Source: Diplocloster agilis (GTDB lineage: Bacteria > Bacillota > Clostridia > Lachnospirales > Lachnospiraceae). From it: a stretch of DNA of 64,000 bases. Position 1 is the first letter of the stretch, and the number at the start of each line of letters is the position of its first letter. Both the position numbers and the translations under genes were made by a program. The notes below the pieces were generated by a model. It had not been told where the DNA came from. It saw only the letters and a program-made list of their open reading frames with translations, and did no database searches. The stretch is taken from NCBI RefSeq assembly GCF_019042275.1, contig NZ_JAHQCW010000015.1, forward strand, positions 46,820 through 110,819, read 5' to 3'. Positions 43,626 through 52,968 of this stretch are shown in pieces.

Positions 43626-44234
43626 TCATTGGTCAAATGAAAAGTGAAGAATTTCTTCAATGAAAAGTTGAATATATTTTTCCTTTTGCTGTTGGGAATT
43701 AACGCAAAGAATATCTTTAGCAACCTGATCGGTGATCACATATATCATTCTTGCTTTAATATAATAATCATCCTGTCTATCTGGGTAGCGTTTTCTTAAA
43801 AATGTTTCTATAATAGCAATCAAGCTTTCTTCCGCCTCGGAAAGAGTGAATTGTACTTGAGCGTTTTCTTTAGCAATGACAATCGAATCCTCGAAAAACT
43901 TCTTAGTGTCCACGGCCCGCTCAAGCAGCTGCCGCAGATAAAGCGACAGAAAGTCTTTATAAGCAATGGGACCTTCAAGTGCTATCAGTTGATCAAATAA
44001 TTCTTGCATCGCTTTGCAGGAATCGGTGGCATATTTCTTTAGCAGAACACAATAAATTTCACCCTTATCCTGATAGTAGTTATAGAAATTGCCGATTGAT
44101 AATCCGGCGTAACGGGCAATTTCTTTTGTGTTCGTGTTGTAGTAGCCCTTTTCAACAAAAAGGTGATATGCAGCATCCAAAAGTTTTTTCCGGCTTTCAA
44201 TCGTTCGCTGCTGTATTTTTTTCTCTGCTCCCAT
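43626..44234 (-). CDS. TetR-family transcriptional regulator
   Basis: 202 aa. N-terminal HTH with ESRKKLLDAAYHLFVEKGYYN and IARYAGLSIGNFYNYYQDKGEI, then an alpha-helical ligand domain. It is divergent from the membrane-anchored hydrolase gene and probably represses it; a 7-bp inverted repeat brackets the shared promoter. Codon use is AT-rich compared with the flanking core genes, in line with acquisition of this pair. Confidence 0.9.
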   Translation of the reverse strand: MGAEKKIQQRTIESRKKLLDAAYHLFVEKGYYNTNTKEIARYAGLSIGNFYNYYQDKGEIYCVLLKKYATDSCKAMQELFDQLIALEGPIAYKDFLSLYLRQLLERAVDTKKFFEDSIVIAKENAQVQFTLSEAEESLIAIIETFLRKRYPDRQDDYYIKARMIYVITDQVAKDILCVNSQQQKEKYIQLFIEEILHFSFDQ

Positions 44235-44307
44235 CGAAATTCTCCTATCCTCGATTAGATATTACATTTGATAAGGATAGCACAAATTTCCCTAAAAGTG
44301 AACCTAA

Positions 44308-44358
44308 ATTCAGAATATCTTGACGCTATGCAACGGTTACTATATAATAAATCTGAAT
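44308..44358 (+). promoter_or_regulatory. Strong promoter of the hydrolase gene bracketed by an inverted repeat
   Basis: TTGACG (44320-44325), 17 bp, TATAAT (44343-44348) is a near-consensus housekeeping promoter. ATTCAGA (44308-44314) and TCTGAAT (44352-44358) flank it exactly, which suits a regulator such as the divergent TetR protein. Confidence 0.65.
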
Positions 44359-44405
44359 AAAAGTTCAGTTTTTTAAAGCCACACCATATAGAAAGAGGTG
44401 TTACT

Positions 44406-44453
44406 GTGCGTAGTGCGCTATATAGAAGGATAAAAAGAAAATGTGGAGTATGA
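44406..44453 (+). CDS. Possible 15-codon leader peptide before the hydrolase
   Basis: A GTG at 44406 preceded by AAAGAGG (7-nt spacing) opens a frame reading VRSALYRRIKRKCGV, whose TGA lies inside the start of the hydrolase gene (ATG 44441). The layout would allow translational coupling or attenuation. It is only 15 codons, so chance is not excluded. Confidence 0.25.
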   Translation: MRSALYRRIKRKCGV

Positions 44454-45538
44454 TTATTGCGTTGATCGTATTTATAGGGGTTGCTGTATGCACCATATTT
44501 CCACCCAGTTTGGGGAACACAAAACCGTTTCGAGACGAGAGCGGTTACACGTTACAGGATAGTATTTCAGAAAAATTGATTGTAGACATAAACAATACAT
44601 CTTTTGGTATGTTTATTATGGGAAAAGACACCGGCAAACCAATATTACTATTTCTCGGTGGCGGCCCCGGTATACCAGAGTACTTTTTAGAAACGCAATA
44701 TCCCTCCGGCCTTGAAAATGAATTTGTTGTTTGCTATCTGGAATATCGTGGAACCTCTCTTTCTTACCATCCTGATATATTGTCAGAAACAATTACAACA
44801 GAGCAATATATTCAAGATGCGGTGGAAGTAACCAATTATTTAAGAGAAAGGTTTGGTCAAAATAAAATCTATTTGATGGGTCATTCGTTTGGCACCTATA
44901 TTGGCGTTTTAACCGCATCAAGACATCCTAAACTTTATAAGGCTTATATTGGAATGTCTCAAATTACCAATCAAGAAAAATCAGAAGAATTGGCATATAG
45001 TTATATGCTGGAGCAATATCAACTATCTAAAGATACAAAGATGATAAGCGCGTTTGAAAGCTATCCAATTTTCACTGACGAAAGCGCATATACAAACTAC
45101 TTCAATTCATCACTACGTGATACTTCTATGCATGAACTTGGCGTGGGAACCATGCACAACATGAACTCTGTCATTACGGGTATATTTTTTCCCAGCTTGC
45201 GCTGCAGGGTATATACGCCATTTGAACGCATCAATATTTGGCGTGGAAAAGCCTTTGTCAAAACATCCCCTGCTGTTGCAGATGCAGCTCGCTTCAATGC
45301 CTTTCTTGAAGTGCCGGCATTAGATATACCGATTTATTTTTTTGCAGGTATATACGACTATACATGTAGCTACTCTCTGCAAAAAGAATACTTTGACCAG
45401 ATACAAGCGCCAATAAAAGCATTTTATACTTTTAGTCATTCGGCTCACAGTCCCCTCTTTGAGGAGCCTGATAAAGCCAGGCTGATCTTACGTGAGGATG
45501 TGCTTACCGGCCGTATAGATCATGCGGATACACAGTAA
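44441..45538 (+). CDS. Membrane-anchored alpha/beta hydrolase (proline iminopeptidase-like)
   Basis: 365 aa. The N-terminal helix MWSMIIALIVFIGVAVCTIF (residues 1-20) anchors it or acts as an uncleaved signal. The FLGGGPGIPEYF oxyanion motif resembles HGGPG of proline iminopeptidases, and the nucleophile is GHSFGTYIG (Ser near 148). A late His in SHSAHSPLFEEPD (near 345) completes the triad. The gene is AT-rich, divergent from a TetR regulator and inside the segment between palindromic elements 2 and 3. Substrate unknown; detoxification or peptide ester hydrolysis are possible. Confidence 0.88.
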   Translation: MWSMIIALIVFIGVAVCTIFPPSLGNTKPFRDESGYTLQDSISEKLIVDINNTSFGMFIMGKDTGKPILLFLGGGPGIPEYFLETQYPSGLENEFVVCYLEYRGTSLSYHPDILSETITTEQYIQDAVEVTNYLRERFGQNKIYLMGHSFGTYIGVLTASRHPKLYKAYIGMSQITNQEKSEELAYSYMLEQYQLSKDTKMISAFESYPIFTDESAYTNYFNSSLRDTSMHELGVGTMHNMNSVITGIFFPSLRCRVYTPFERINIWRGKAFVKTSPAVADAARFNAFLEVPALDIPIYFFAGIYDYTCSYSLQKEYFDQIQAPIKAFYTFSHSAHSPLFEEPDKARLILREDVLTGRIDHADTQ

Positions 45539-45600
45539 ATAAATAATACCCGCAATCGGATAGAAGGTATACGCTATGAAGGCGGAGCAGAGAATTTTGA

Positions 45601-45756
45601 TTATTGATAGCGACTCATTGGAAACTAAATTCATCACCCTATGCCGTACCCATTTATAAAAAACTGGGGTTTCGTAATACGGACACGGAGCAACTCATGA
45701 ATGGAATCCGCTATACGCCAATGAAAATAAATATAAAATCTAAACTTAGATCCTAA
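45601..45756 (+). pseudogene. C-terminal remnant of a GNAT acetyltransferase
   Basis: In frame from 45601 the DNA encodes NSSPYAVPIYKKLGFRNTDT and then EQLMNGIRYTPMKI up to a stop at 45754-45756. This is the acetyl-CoA-binding C-terminal strand-helix of a GNAT enzyme, without its first 100 or so residues. Just before it, in another frame, MKAEQRILIIDSD (from 45576) looks like the first residues of a response regulator. The 45539-45780 stretch is therefore a patchwork of gene scraps. Confidence 0.65.
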
Positions 45757-45780
45757 TCATCTACGGCCCTCACCGATGTA

Positions 45781-46067
45781 GGGAGTCTGCCGTGCCGGAG
45801 GGCGGAGTCTGGAAAGGGCGTTCCAAAGGCAGCAGGACCCAAATCGCTTGAGGGCAGATCTTAGAATGGGTTACGCAGAAGGAGGAAGAACCTGGCAGAA
45901 CCCGGGGGCGTGTCTGAGCCGAATGGCGAGTTTGCCCCCGGGTTCTGCTAATAAGAGGTTCTTCCTCCTTCGTAGTTACCCATTCTTAGATCTGTCCGAA
46001 GCGATTTGGGTCCTGCTGCCTTTGGAGCGCCCTTTCCAGGCTCCGCCCTCCGGCACGGCAGACTCCC
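45781..46067. repeat. Long palindromic element, copy 3 (287 bp)
   Basis: Outer arms pair over 69 positions with two G-T wobbles and are unrelated in sequence to copies 1 and 2. On the plus strand it shows GCTTGAG, TTAGAATGGGTTACGCAGA, GAACCTGGC, apex TGTCTGAGCCG-AAT-GGCGAGTT, bulge TAATAA before GAGGTTC, GTAGTTACCCATTCTTAG and CCGAAGC. A looser extension (GGCCCT 45765-45770 with AGGGCC 46079-46084) may lengthen the base. The arms end 38 bp from the ridA stop codon, 21 bp if extended. Confidence 0.94.
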
Positions 46068-46105
46068 GGCCCCAGATAAGGGCCCCAGAGTAGGCCCCCA
46101 GTCAC

Positions 46106-46489
46106 CTAGTCCTCTCTGACGGCGACCGCCTCGATTTCTACCAGGCCTCCCTTGGGCAGGGCTGCTACCTGTACGCAGGAACGGGCGGGGGTGTCTCCTT
46201 CGAAATAGGTCGCGTAGATGGCGTTGACTGCGGCGAAGTCGCCCATGTTATCCAGGAATACTACGGTTTTTACCACGTTTTTCATGGAAAGACCGGCGGC
46301 CTCTAATACAGCTTTTAAGTTTTCCAGAGCCTGGGTGGTCTGGGCCTCCACGCCTTCTTTTAGTTCTCCGGTTGCGGGATCAAGGCCCAGCTGCCCGGAG
46401 GTGAATAATACATCGCCGGCCATTACGGCATGGGAATACGGTCCTACTGCGGCGGGTGCGTTCTGTGCGGTGATTACTGTTTTTTTCAT
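46106..46489 (-). CDS. ridA: RidA-family enamine/imine deaminase
   Basis: 127 aa, full length, with the N-terminal [24 protein letters not shown] split as motif and the conserved Arg of [21 protein letters not shown] near residue 105, which binds the imino acid carboxylate. RidA hydrolyses reactive 2-aminoacrylate-derived imines to keto acids and ammonia. This fits the diaminopropionate ammonia-lyase of the same cluster, which makes aminoacrylate. It is the last gene of the minus-strand purine block, 84 bp after xanthine dehydrogenase. Confidence 0.93.
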   Translation of the reverse strand: MKKTVITAQNAPAAVGPYSHAVMAGDVLFTSGQLGLDPATGELKEGVEAQTTQALENLKAVLEAAGLSMKNVVKTVVFLDNMGDFAAVNAIYATYFEGDTPARSCVQVAALPKGGLVEIEAVAVRED

Positions 46490-46573
46490 AATTTCATCTT
46501 CCTCTCTTTTATCTGGTATTACCTTTATATAATATATTATGGGGACATGCCTGCAACAGACATGCCCTCCATC

Positions 46574-49138
46574 CTACTTTTTCGGTTTGCGGTAGAACGT
46601 GCCGTCTAAGGGGAGCTTGGTTCGAAACGTTCCATCTAACCGATAGTAAGCATTCTGACAGGCCGGAGCGGTGGGGACACTGCATATTTCCCCGATTCCC
46701 TTGGCTCCGTAGGCCATTTCGGCCGGGTGGCCGGAATTGACGAAGATCACTTCCACCGGCGGTACGTCGGTGGACCGGAGAAGTCCGAGCCGGCCGTATT
46801 TTAGGGTGGGATATCCGTCCGCCAGCGGGAAATCCTCGGTCAGGCCGTAGCCTAATCCCATGACTACCCCGCCTTCGATCTGGCCTTCTGCCGACTGCGG
46901 ATTGATCACGGTTCCCGCATCGTGTGCGGCTACTACTTTCTCCATCTTTCCTTCCTCATCCAGGATTACCACCTGGGTGGCATAGCCGTATGCCACATGG
47001 CTGACCGGGTTGGGTTTCTCCGACCCCATGGGATCGGTTTTGCCCAGGTATTCTCCCGTGAAGAGCTGTCCTTCCAGAGCTTCCAGGGAACCGGCTGCCT
47101 CAAGCGCTTCTTTTAGTTTGAGCGCTGCTCTCCTGGCTGCCTCTCCCATGAACAGCGTCTGCCTGGACGCGGTGCTGGTGCCGGAATCCGGGGTTCTCTG
47201 CGTATTGCCCCGCTCGTATACGGTCAGCGAAGGTTTGATTCCCAGGGTCTGGCAGACGATATGGGTGGCTGTGGTTCCGATCCCCTGGCCCATACAGGCT
47301 GCGGAGGTCAGAATGTGCACACGGCCGTCCCGGATCTCCAGGTTACATCTGCCGGTATCGGGAATGCCCACGCCCACGCCGCTGTTCTTCATACAGCTGG
47401 CGATCCCGGCGTAAGGGCTGGATTCATAGACCTCTTTTACCGCCTCCAGCGTCTCCACAAGGGCTGTGTCGGGGCTTGCGATCTGGCCGTTTGGCAGTAC
47501 CTGGCCGGGACGGATCGCATTCCGGTAACGGATCTCCCAGGGAGTGATCCCGGCCAGCTTTGCCAGCTCGTTGATGTTACATTCGGTGGCAAAGCAGCTC
47601 TGAGTCACGCCGAAGCCCCGGTAGGCCCCGGCCGGGATATTGTTCGTATAGACGCCGTAACCTGTGATGTCCACATCGTGATAGTTATAGGGACCCGCCG
47701 CGTGGGTACAGGCCCGCTGCAGGACAGGGCCGCCTAAGGATGCATACGCGCCGGTGTCGGAATAGATGACGGCTTTCATTCCGGTCAGGCAGCCGTTTTC
47801 ATCACAGGCCGTGGTGAATTCCATCTCCATGGCGTGGCGTTTCACATGGCAGCGGATGCTCTCTTCTCTGCTGAATTTTACTTTTACCGGGCGTCCGGTC
47901 AGCCAGGCCGCCAGCGCCGCGTGGTGCTGGACGCTCATGTCTTCTTTTCCGCCAAAGCCGCCGCCCACCAGCTTAGTCTCACTGATTACGCTGTCCGCAG
48001 GCAGATTCAATATATGGGCAATCTCATGCTGTTCGTCATAGATGGACTGGGAGGCCGTATACAGATGCAGCTTTTCTCCCTCCCGGAAGGCAATCGCGCA
48101 CTCCGGCTCCATGAAGGCATGATCGGTAAACGGCACCTGATATACATGGGAGACGACATATTTGGATGCGGCGATGGCAGCGTCCGCGTCTCCGCGTTTC
48201 AGAACCTCCTTGGTCAGCAGGTTCCCGCCCTCGTGGATCTTCGGGGCGTCCTCCTTAAGCGCATCTCTTGGAGAGGTTACCGGAGGCAGTTCCGTATCAT
48301 CCACCTGGATCAGATCCAGGATCTCATCCAGCGTTTCCTTGTGTTCTGACACCACCAGCGCCAGCGCGTCTCCGATATAACGGGTGATATCCCCCTCCGC
48401 GATCATGACGTCCCAGTCTTTTTTCAAATGTCCGTGCTTATTATTGGGCACGTCCTTTGCCGTATAGATCGCAACACAATCGGGATGCATCACAGCTTTT
48501 GACAGATCGATTTTATTAATCCGGGCTCTCGGATACCGGCTTCTTAACGCTTTGGCATATATCATATCCGGCAGTACGATGTCATCCACAAACTGCCCGG
48601 TCCCCATCACCTTTTCCCTGGCATCGACACGGGGAAACCGCTCGCTGACCAGCAGATGATCCGGTTCTTTCTGCGGAATCTCGCGGTTCTCCCGGAAATA
48701 TTCTGCCGCCATCAAAATCGCGTCCTCGATCTTCTGATAACCGGTACACCGGCAGATATTCCCGCGGATCGCTTTTTTAACGTCTTCCCTGCTGGGGGTG
48801 AGGGTCTCATCCAGTAATACCTTCGCGGATATTACCATACCCGGTATGCAGAAACCGCACTGCACCGCCCCGGCCTCCGCGAAACAATAGGCGTAGACCT
48901 CTTTTTCCCGGCTGCTCAAGCCCTCCACAGTGGTAATGCATTTCCCATCCATCTTCGAGAGCTTCTGCACGCAGGCTTTCACCTTTTTCCCATCCACGAT
49001 AATGGTACAGGTGCCGCATGCCCCTTCGCTGCAGCCCTCCTTCACGGAGGTCAGCCGCAGCTCATCACGCAGATAATCAATCAGGCGGATATCTTTCTCG
49101 CTTTGACATTCCTTCCCATTTACAATAAATCGAAACAT
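46574..49138 (-). CDS. xdh: Selenium-dependent xanthine dehydrogenase (fused Fe-S and molybdopterin subunits)
   Basis: 854 aa from the ATG at 49138, where AAAGGGG is 7 nt upstream; the ATG at 49144 is too close to it. N-terminal plant-type 2Fe-2S domain (Cys36, 41, 44, 56), second 2Fe-2S domain (QCGFC near 97, CRCTG near 132), then the aldehyde oxidase/xanthine dehydrogenase Mo domains with LVGGGFGGKED and AYRGFGVTQ. The single-chain form without FAD subunit matches the Se-dependent xanthine dehydrogenase type. It hydroxylates purines, or works in reverse on urate, with electrons probably exchanged through YgfK. The labile Se-Mo site is family knowledge, not visible here. Confidence 0.92.
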   Translation of the reverse strand: MFRFIVNGKECQSEKDIRLIDYLRDELRLTSVKEGCSEGACGTCTIIVDGKKVKACVQKLSKMDGKCITTVEGLSSREKEVYAYCFAEAGAVQCGFCIPGMVISAKVLLDETLTPSREDVKKAIRGNICRCTGYQKIEDAILMAAEYFRENREIPQKEPDHLLVSERFPRVDAREKVMGTGQFVDDIVLPDMIYAKALRSRYPRARINKIDLSKAVMHPDCVAIYTAKDVPNNKHGHLKKDWDVMIAEGDITRYIGDALALVVSEHKETLDEILDLIQVDDTELPPVTSPRDALKEDAPKIHEGGNLLTKEVLKRGDADAAIAASKYVVSHVYQVPFTDHAFMEPECAIAFREGEKLHLYTASQSIYDEQHEIAHILNLPADSVISETKLVGGGFGGKEDMSVQHHAALAAWLTGRPVKVKFSREESIRCHVKRHAMEMEFTTACDENGCLTGMKAVIYSDTGAYASLGGPVLQRACTHAAGPYNYHDVDITGYGVYTNNIPAGAYRGFGVTQSCFATECNINELAKLAGITPWEIRYRNAIRPGQVLPNGQIASPDTALVETLEAVKEVYESSPYAGIASCMKNSGVGVGIPDTGRCNLEIRDGRVHILTSAACMGQGIGTTATHIVCQTLGIKPSLTVYERGNTQRTPDSGTSTASRQTLFMGEAARRAALKLKEALEAAGSLEALEGQLFTGEYLGKTDPMGSEKPNPVSHVAYGYATQVVILDEEGKMEKVVAAHDAGTVINPQSAEGQIEGGVVMGLGYGLTEDFPLADGYPTLKYGRLGLLRSTDVPPVEVIFVNSGHPAEMAYGAKGIGEICSVPTAPACQNAYYRLDGTFRTKLPLDGTFYRKPKK

Positions 49139-49154
49139 TTTCATGCCCCTTTCA

Positions 49155-49943
49155 TTAAATCTGCCCTGTCTTTCGCAATATGGCTTCCAGCACACCGCCC
49201 CCGATGGCCCTGGCCTTATCCGATATGGTGAAGCAATGGTCTCTTACGCATCTGGCGTCGATGTCACCGCATTTCATCCCCTCTGTGACTAGGACGCCTG
49301 TCTGCAGCATGCCCCGCACCATACCGGACATCTGGGCCCGGATAGGGATGCCGCCGCTGCAGGCGACCACCTGCCCTTGCGTTACGGTATCCCCGATCGA
49401 TACTAAAGGCTCAAACGGACCGCCGGCCTCTGCCCTTATCAGCCGCTGGGTCGTATAGCCGCCAACATCACCGGGAATGCCCGTATTTGGTATCGCACTT
49501 CCACGTTCTATTACCCTTCCAAGATAGTGACCCCTTTTTGTCTCCACTACCAGATGGCAGTCCTCTCCTGCCGTAAACCCCGGCCCGACTCCGATCACCA
49601 GCGGTGCATCGCCGATCCGGGTTCCCAGATTCCTTTTCGCCAGTATGGCGTCCACTACCACATCCGGCTTCCACATCTGTATGATCTTTGCTTCCGGATC
49701 TGCCAAAACGGCGATGTTCCCCTCTTTCACGATCTTCTCCGCCTGTCCGTATCCCGCCGCGAAGACGGCCAAAAGCCCCTCAACCTCTGCCTCGCCTTCG
49801 TATACCGCGCGGGAAAACGCTACGGTGCGCCGCACCGTAGTCGGCACCGCGATCTCTGTCATACAGATATCAAAACCGCATTGTTTCAGCCTCCATGCAA
49901 TTCCGGTAGCCAAATCCCCGGCTCCCTTAATTAAGATCTTCAT
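49155..49943 (-). CDS. yqeB: YqeB, Se-dependent molybdenum hydroxylase maturation protein
   Basis: 262 aa. Starts KILIKGAGDLATGIAWRLKQ, a Rossmann-like motif, and continues with the YqeB-type sequence PLVIGVGPGFTAGEDCHLVV. The family always travels with selenium-dependent Mo hydroxylases and is thought to help build the Se-containing Mo cofactor site. It sits 16 bp before xdh and overlaps ygfK by 4 bp, so the three are made together. Confidence 0.92.
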   Translation of the reverse strand: MKILIKGAGDLATGIAWRLKQCGFDICMTEIAVPTTVRRTVAFSRAVYEGEAEVEGLLAVFAAGYGQAEKIVKEGNIAVLADPEAKIIQMWKPDVVVDAILAKRNLGTRIGDAPLVIGVGPGFTAGEDCHLVVETKRGHYLGRVIERGSAIPNTGIPGDVGGYTTQRLIRAEAGGPFEPLVSIGDTVTQGQVVACSGGIPIRAQMSGMVRGMLQTGVLVTEGMKCGDIDARCVRDHCFTISDKARAIGGGVLEAILRKTGQI

Positions 49944-52942
49944 ATCGCGTCAATCCCTAACAGATAAGCATAATCGCAGATCACAGTCCGCATGAGCCGG
50001 ACCAGCTGTTCCGGCAGGCCGTTTCCTTCCTTTAAATCAACTTCGGATTCCTTACCGGTAAAGCGGACTTTTACCCTCTGCGCTTCCTGATCCAGCACCA
50101 CAAAGCCTTCGTTCTCACTGTCCGCAAAATCCGCCGCATCGGCGAACAGGGTAAATTTCTCTTTGTACGGCGCGCTGTCATACGGACAGAAGCTGGCGCA
50201 GTTCCCGCATTCATTGCACATATAGTCTACATGGATAATCTGTGCCATCTGCATTCCCGGCACCTTCACCGAGATATTGGCCCGGTTGGGACATACGTCT
50301 GCGCAGTTCTCGCATACGGCCCCGCATTCCAGACAGCGGTAATTCTCGCCTGCCGCCTCACGGGCTTCCTTGAGCACGCCCTTCTTATCCGCGATCGCCT
50401 CTACCAGTCCTGTCTCCTCCCGGTCGGTACCTACCGAAGCACCGAGAATCGCAGCAGCAGCCAGGGATGCATCCCGGATCGCCTCCACCACCGTCGCCGG
50501 CCCGTTCACGCCGTCGCCGGCCACATAGACGCCCTCCACGCTGGTTTCCAGGGTCTGGGCGTTGACCTTCGCCCGTCCTCTGTCATCGGTCAGAATCCCG
50601 TTCACCTGATACCATGCGCCGTTCACCTGTTCTCCGGTTGCCGCGATGACCGTATCAGCCGTTATCCGGACCTTCTCGCCGGTCTCCACCGGTCTTCTTC
50701 TGCCGGAGGCGTCGGCATCGCCAAGCTTCATCTTATTGCAGACCAGGACATTGCCCTCCAAAGACACAGGGGATAAGAGTTCCGCAAATTCCACTCCGTC
50801 CTCCATGGCCAGTTCCAGTTCTTCCGCATCCGCCGGCATATAGCGCTTGGTTCTGCGGTAGACCAAAGAGACTTTCTTCACTGCGTCCGCCCGTTTGGCT
50901 GCTCTGGCCGCGTCCATTGCCGTATTGCCGCCGCCGATGACCACCACTTCGCTTCCCAGGTTCAGATGGCCGTCTGTTTTCTTGAATTCTTCCAGAAAAG
51001 CCAGAGCATTTACGGCCTCTCCCTTCTCCAGGTTTAACAGCCCGGGTTTGGAAGCGCCCACCGCCAGTATCACTTTGTCATATCCCATTTCTTTCAGGGA
51101 TGCTATCGTCTTTATCTCCTGATTCAGCTTAACTTCGACGCCCATTTTCTCCATCAGCGCCACGTCTTTATCGATGGAGGCGGACGGGATTCTGAATTCC
51201 GGGATCACATACCGGACCACTCCGCCAAGGGAATCCCTCTTTTCAAACAGCGTCACGTTCCGGCCTGCTCTGGCCAGGAAATAAGCGGCCGCGATACCGG
51301 CAGGCCCGCCGCCCACTACGGCAACCGGTTCCGCCTGATCCTGCCGGGGCTTCGTAAGCCCTGCGATCAACTGGTCGTATCCGCCTTCCGCCGCTTTTAG
51401 CTTCATGTCGCGGATGTGAACCGGTTCTTCATAGAAATTTCTGGTACATTTGCTCATACAATTATGGGCGCAGATCGTACCTGTGATAAACGGAAGCGGA
51501 TTCTTATCGGTAATCACTTCCATAGCCTCTTTATATTTTCCTTCCCCGGTCAGCTTCATATAAGAAGTAATATCCTGATGAATCGGACATCCTTCTTTGC
51601 AGGGGGCGGCGAAACAGTCCATCAGCGGAACCTTTTTCTTCATCTTGCGGGAAGGCAGCGGTTTGACCGCCTTCTTATGATGCCGGTCCTGTCTGGATGC
51701 TTCCGCCAGATCCGAAAGCTCCCTTTCATCCACGCCGGTATACGGACGGTACCCGCCTTGCGCCAGCAGTTGGGCGATCTGCACCATTCTCTGATAACCG
51801 CCGGGCTTTAACACCGTCGTTGCCACCGTGATGGGCCAGATTCCCGTATCGAAGATCTGACGGATATTATAGGTATCCGCACCGCCGGAATAAGAGATCC
51901 TAAGCTTCCCGCCGAATTCTTTGGACAACCTGGCCGCTAACGCGATGGACAGCGGATACAAAGAACGGCCGGACATATACATCTCTTCTCCCGGAAGCTC
52001 CGAAGCCTTGATATCCACCGGGAACGTATTGGTTAACTTCACACCGAAAGCCAGCCCCTTCGCATCCGCCAGCTCCTGCAGACGGTGCAGCATCGGTACC
52101 GCGTCCTCATACTGCAGGTCATCCTTAAAATGGAAATCTCCAAAGGCCACATAGTCATATCCCATGTCATCCATGGTCTTTCTGGCAAATTCATACCCCA
52201 GAAGCGTCGGATTACATTTAATAAACGTATTCAGCTTCTTCTCCGTAATCAGGTAGGTAGCGATCCGCTCGATCTCCGCCGGAGGACAGCCGTGCAGCGT
52301 GGAAAGCGTGATGGAATTACATACATTAGGGGAGATCCCCTCCACATCTTCTCTGGTAATATGCTCGAACCGCTCCAGATTAGCCAGAAGCCATTCCCGG
52401 CATTCCCGGAAAACCGGCGTTTCCGAAGCGTCTTTCAGTCCCTCGATAAAGCGGTCGATCTTCTCAGACTTGATGCCCTCCAGATCATAGCCCACACTCA
52501 TATTGAATTGGAAGCCGTCGGGGGATCCCAGGCCGAACTCTTTCGACAGCACCTTTATGGCCATCCAAGCCTTTACATATTCATCAAAAGCCTGAGGGAC
52601 ATAAAGCTCCGTCGACCATTCCACGTTATAGCATTCATCATCCGCTTTGATGCAGGGTTTGGAGACCGGGAGATCTTCGCCGTCCAGAATCTGTACGGTT
52701 TTCAGTTCGAAGAAACGGCTGCCCGCCCAGTAAGCGGCCACCAGGTTCTGGCACAGCTGGGTATGAGGACCGGCGGCCGGCCCGAAGGGGGTCTCAAGCG
52801 CCCGTCCGAAGATCTCAAGGCTCTGTCCGGCATCGGCTATATATGGTTTCCGGATACCGAATACGGTGCCTTTCGTTTTCTTTTCTTCTAAAATCCAATT
52901 CATAAACCCGGCAAACGGGATAGGTGTCATACGATCGCTCAT
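49940..52942 (-). CDS. ygfK: YgfK, putative selenate reductase / purine-cluster iron-sulfur flavoprotein
   Basis: 1000 aa, the family length. The N-terminal 400 residues resemble a dihydroorotate-dehydrogenase-like barrel (TPIPFAGFMNWILEE, ETPFGPAAGPHTQL). Near 440-500 is a Cys-rich GltD-type motif (CKEGCPIHQD, CAHNCMSKC). A FAD fold follows at about 540 (VAVVGGGPAGIAAAYFLARA) and an NAD(P)H fold at about 664 (VVVIGGGNTAMDAARAAK). C-terminal 4Fe-4S cysteines are CGAVCENCADVCPN and CNECGNCASFCPYD. It probably shuttles electrons between NADPH and the Mo hydroxylase. Selenate reduction was the first guess for the family; the purine role is the newer view. Confidence 0.92.
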   Translation of the reverse strand: MSDRMTPIPFAGFMNWILEEKKTKGTVFGIRKPYIADAGQSLEIFGRALETPFGPAAGPHTQLCQNLVAAYWAGSRFFELKTVQILDGEDLPVSKPCIKADDECYNVEWSTELYVPQAFDEYVKAWMAIKVLSKEFGLGSPDGFQFNMSVGYDLEGIKSEKIDRFIEGLKDASETPVFRECREWLLANLERFEHITREDVEGISPNVCNSITLSTLHGCPPAEIERIATYLITEKKLNTFIKCNPTLLGYEFARKTMDDMGYDYVAFGDFHFKDDLQYEDAVPMLHRLQELADAKGLAFGVKLTNTFPVDIKASELPGEEMYMSGRSLYPLSIALAARLSKEFGGKLRISYSGGADTYNIRQIFDTGIWPITVATTVLKPGGYQRMVQIAQLLAQGGYRPYTGVDERELSDLAEASRQDRHHKKAVKPLPSRKMKKKVPLMDCFAAPCKEGCPIHQDITSYMKLTGEGKYKEAMEVITDKNPLPFITGTICAHNCMSKCTRNFYEEPVHIRDMKLKAAEGGYDQLIAGLTKPRQDQAEPVAVVGGGPAGIAAAYFLARAGRNVTLFEKRDSLGGVVRYVIPEFRIPSASIDKDVALMEKMGVEVKLNQEIKTIASLKEMGYDKVILAVGASKPGLLNLEKGEAVNALAFLEEFKKTDGHLNLGSEVVVIGGGNTAMDAARAAKRADAVKKVSLVYRRTKRYMPADAEELELAMEDGVEFAELLSPVSLEGNVLVCNKMKLGDADASGRRRPVETGEKVRITADTVIAATGEQVNGAWYQVNGILTDDRGRAKVNAQTLETSVEGVYVAGDGVNGPATVVEAIRDASLAAAAILGASVGTDREETGLVEAIADKKGVLKEAREAAGENYRCLECGAVCENCADVCPNRANISVKVPGMQMAQIIHVDYMCNECGNCASFCPYDSAPYKEKFTLFADAADFADSENEGFVVLDQEAQRVKVRFTGKESEVDLKEGNGLPEQLVRLMRTVICDYAYLLGIDAI

Positions 52943-52968
52943 TCTTTTTTCCTCCTGAATTTTATGGT

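Noticed and set aside
45097..45297. Minus-strand 66-codon frame inside the hydrolase gene
   Set aside because: Shadow of the hydrolase, no domain, no ribosome site.
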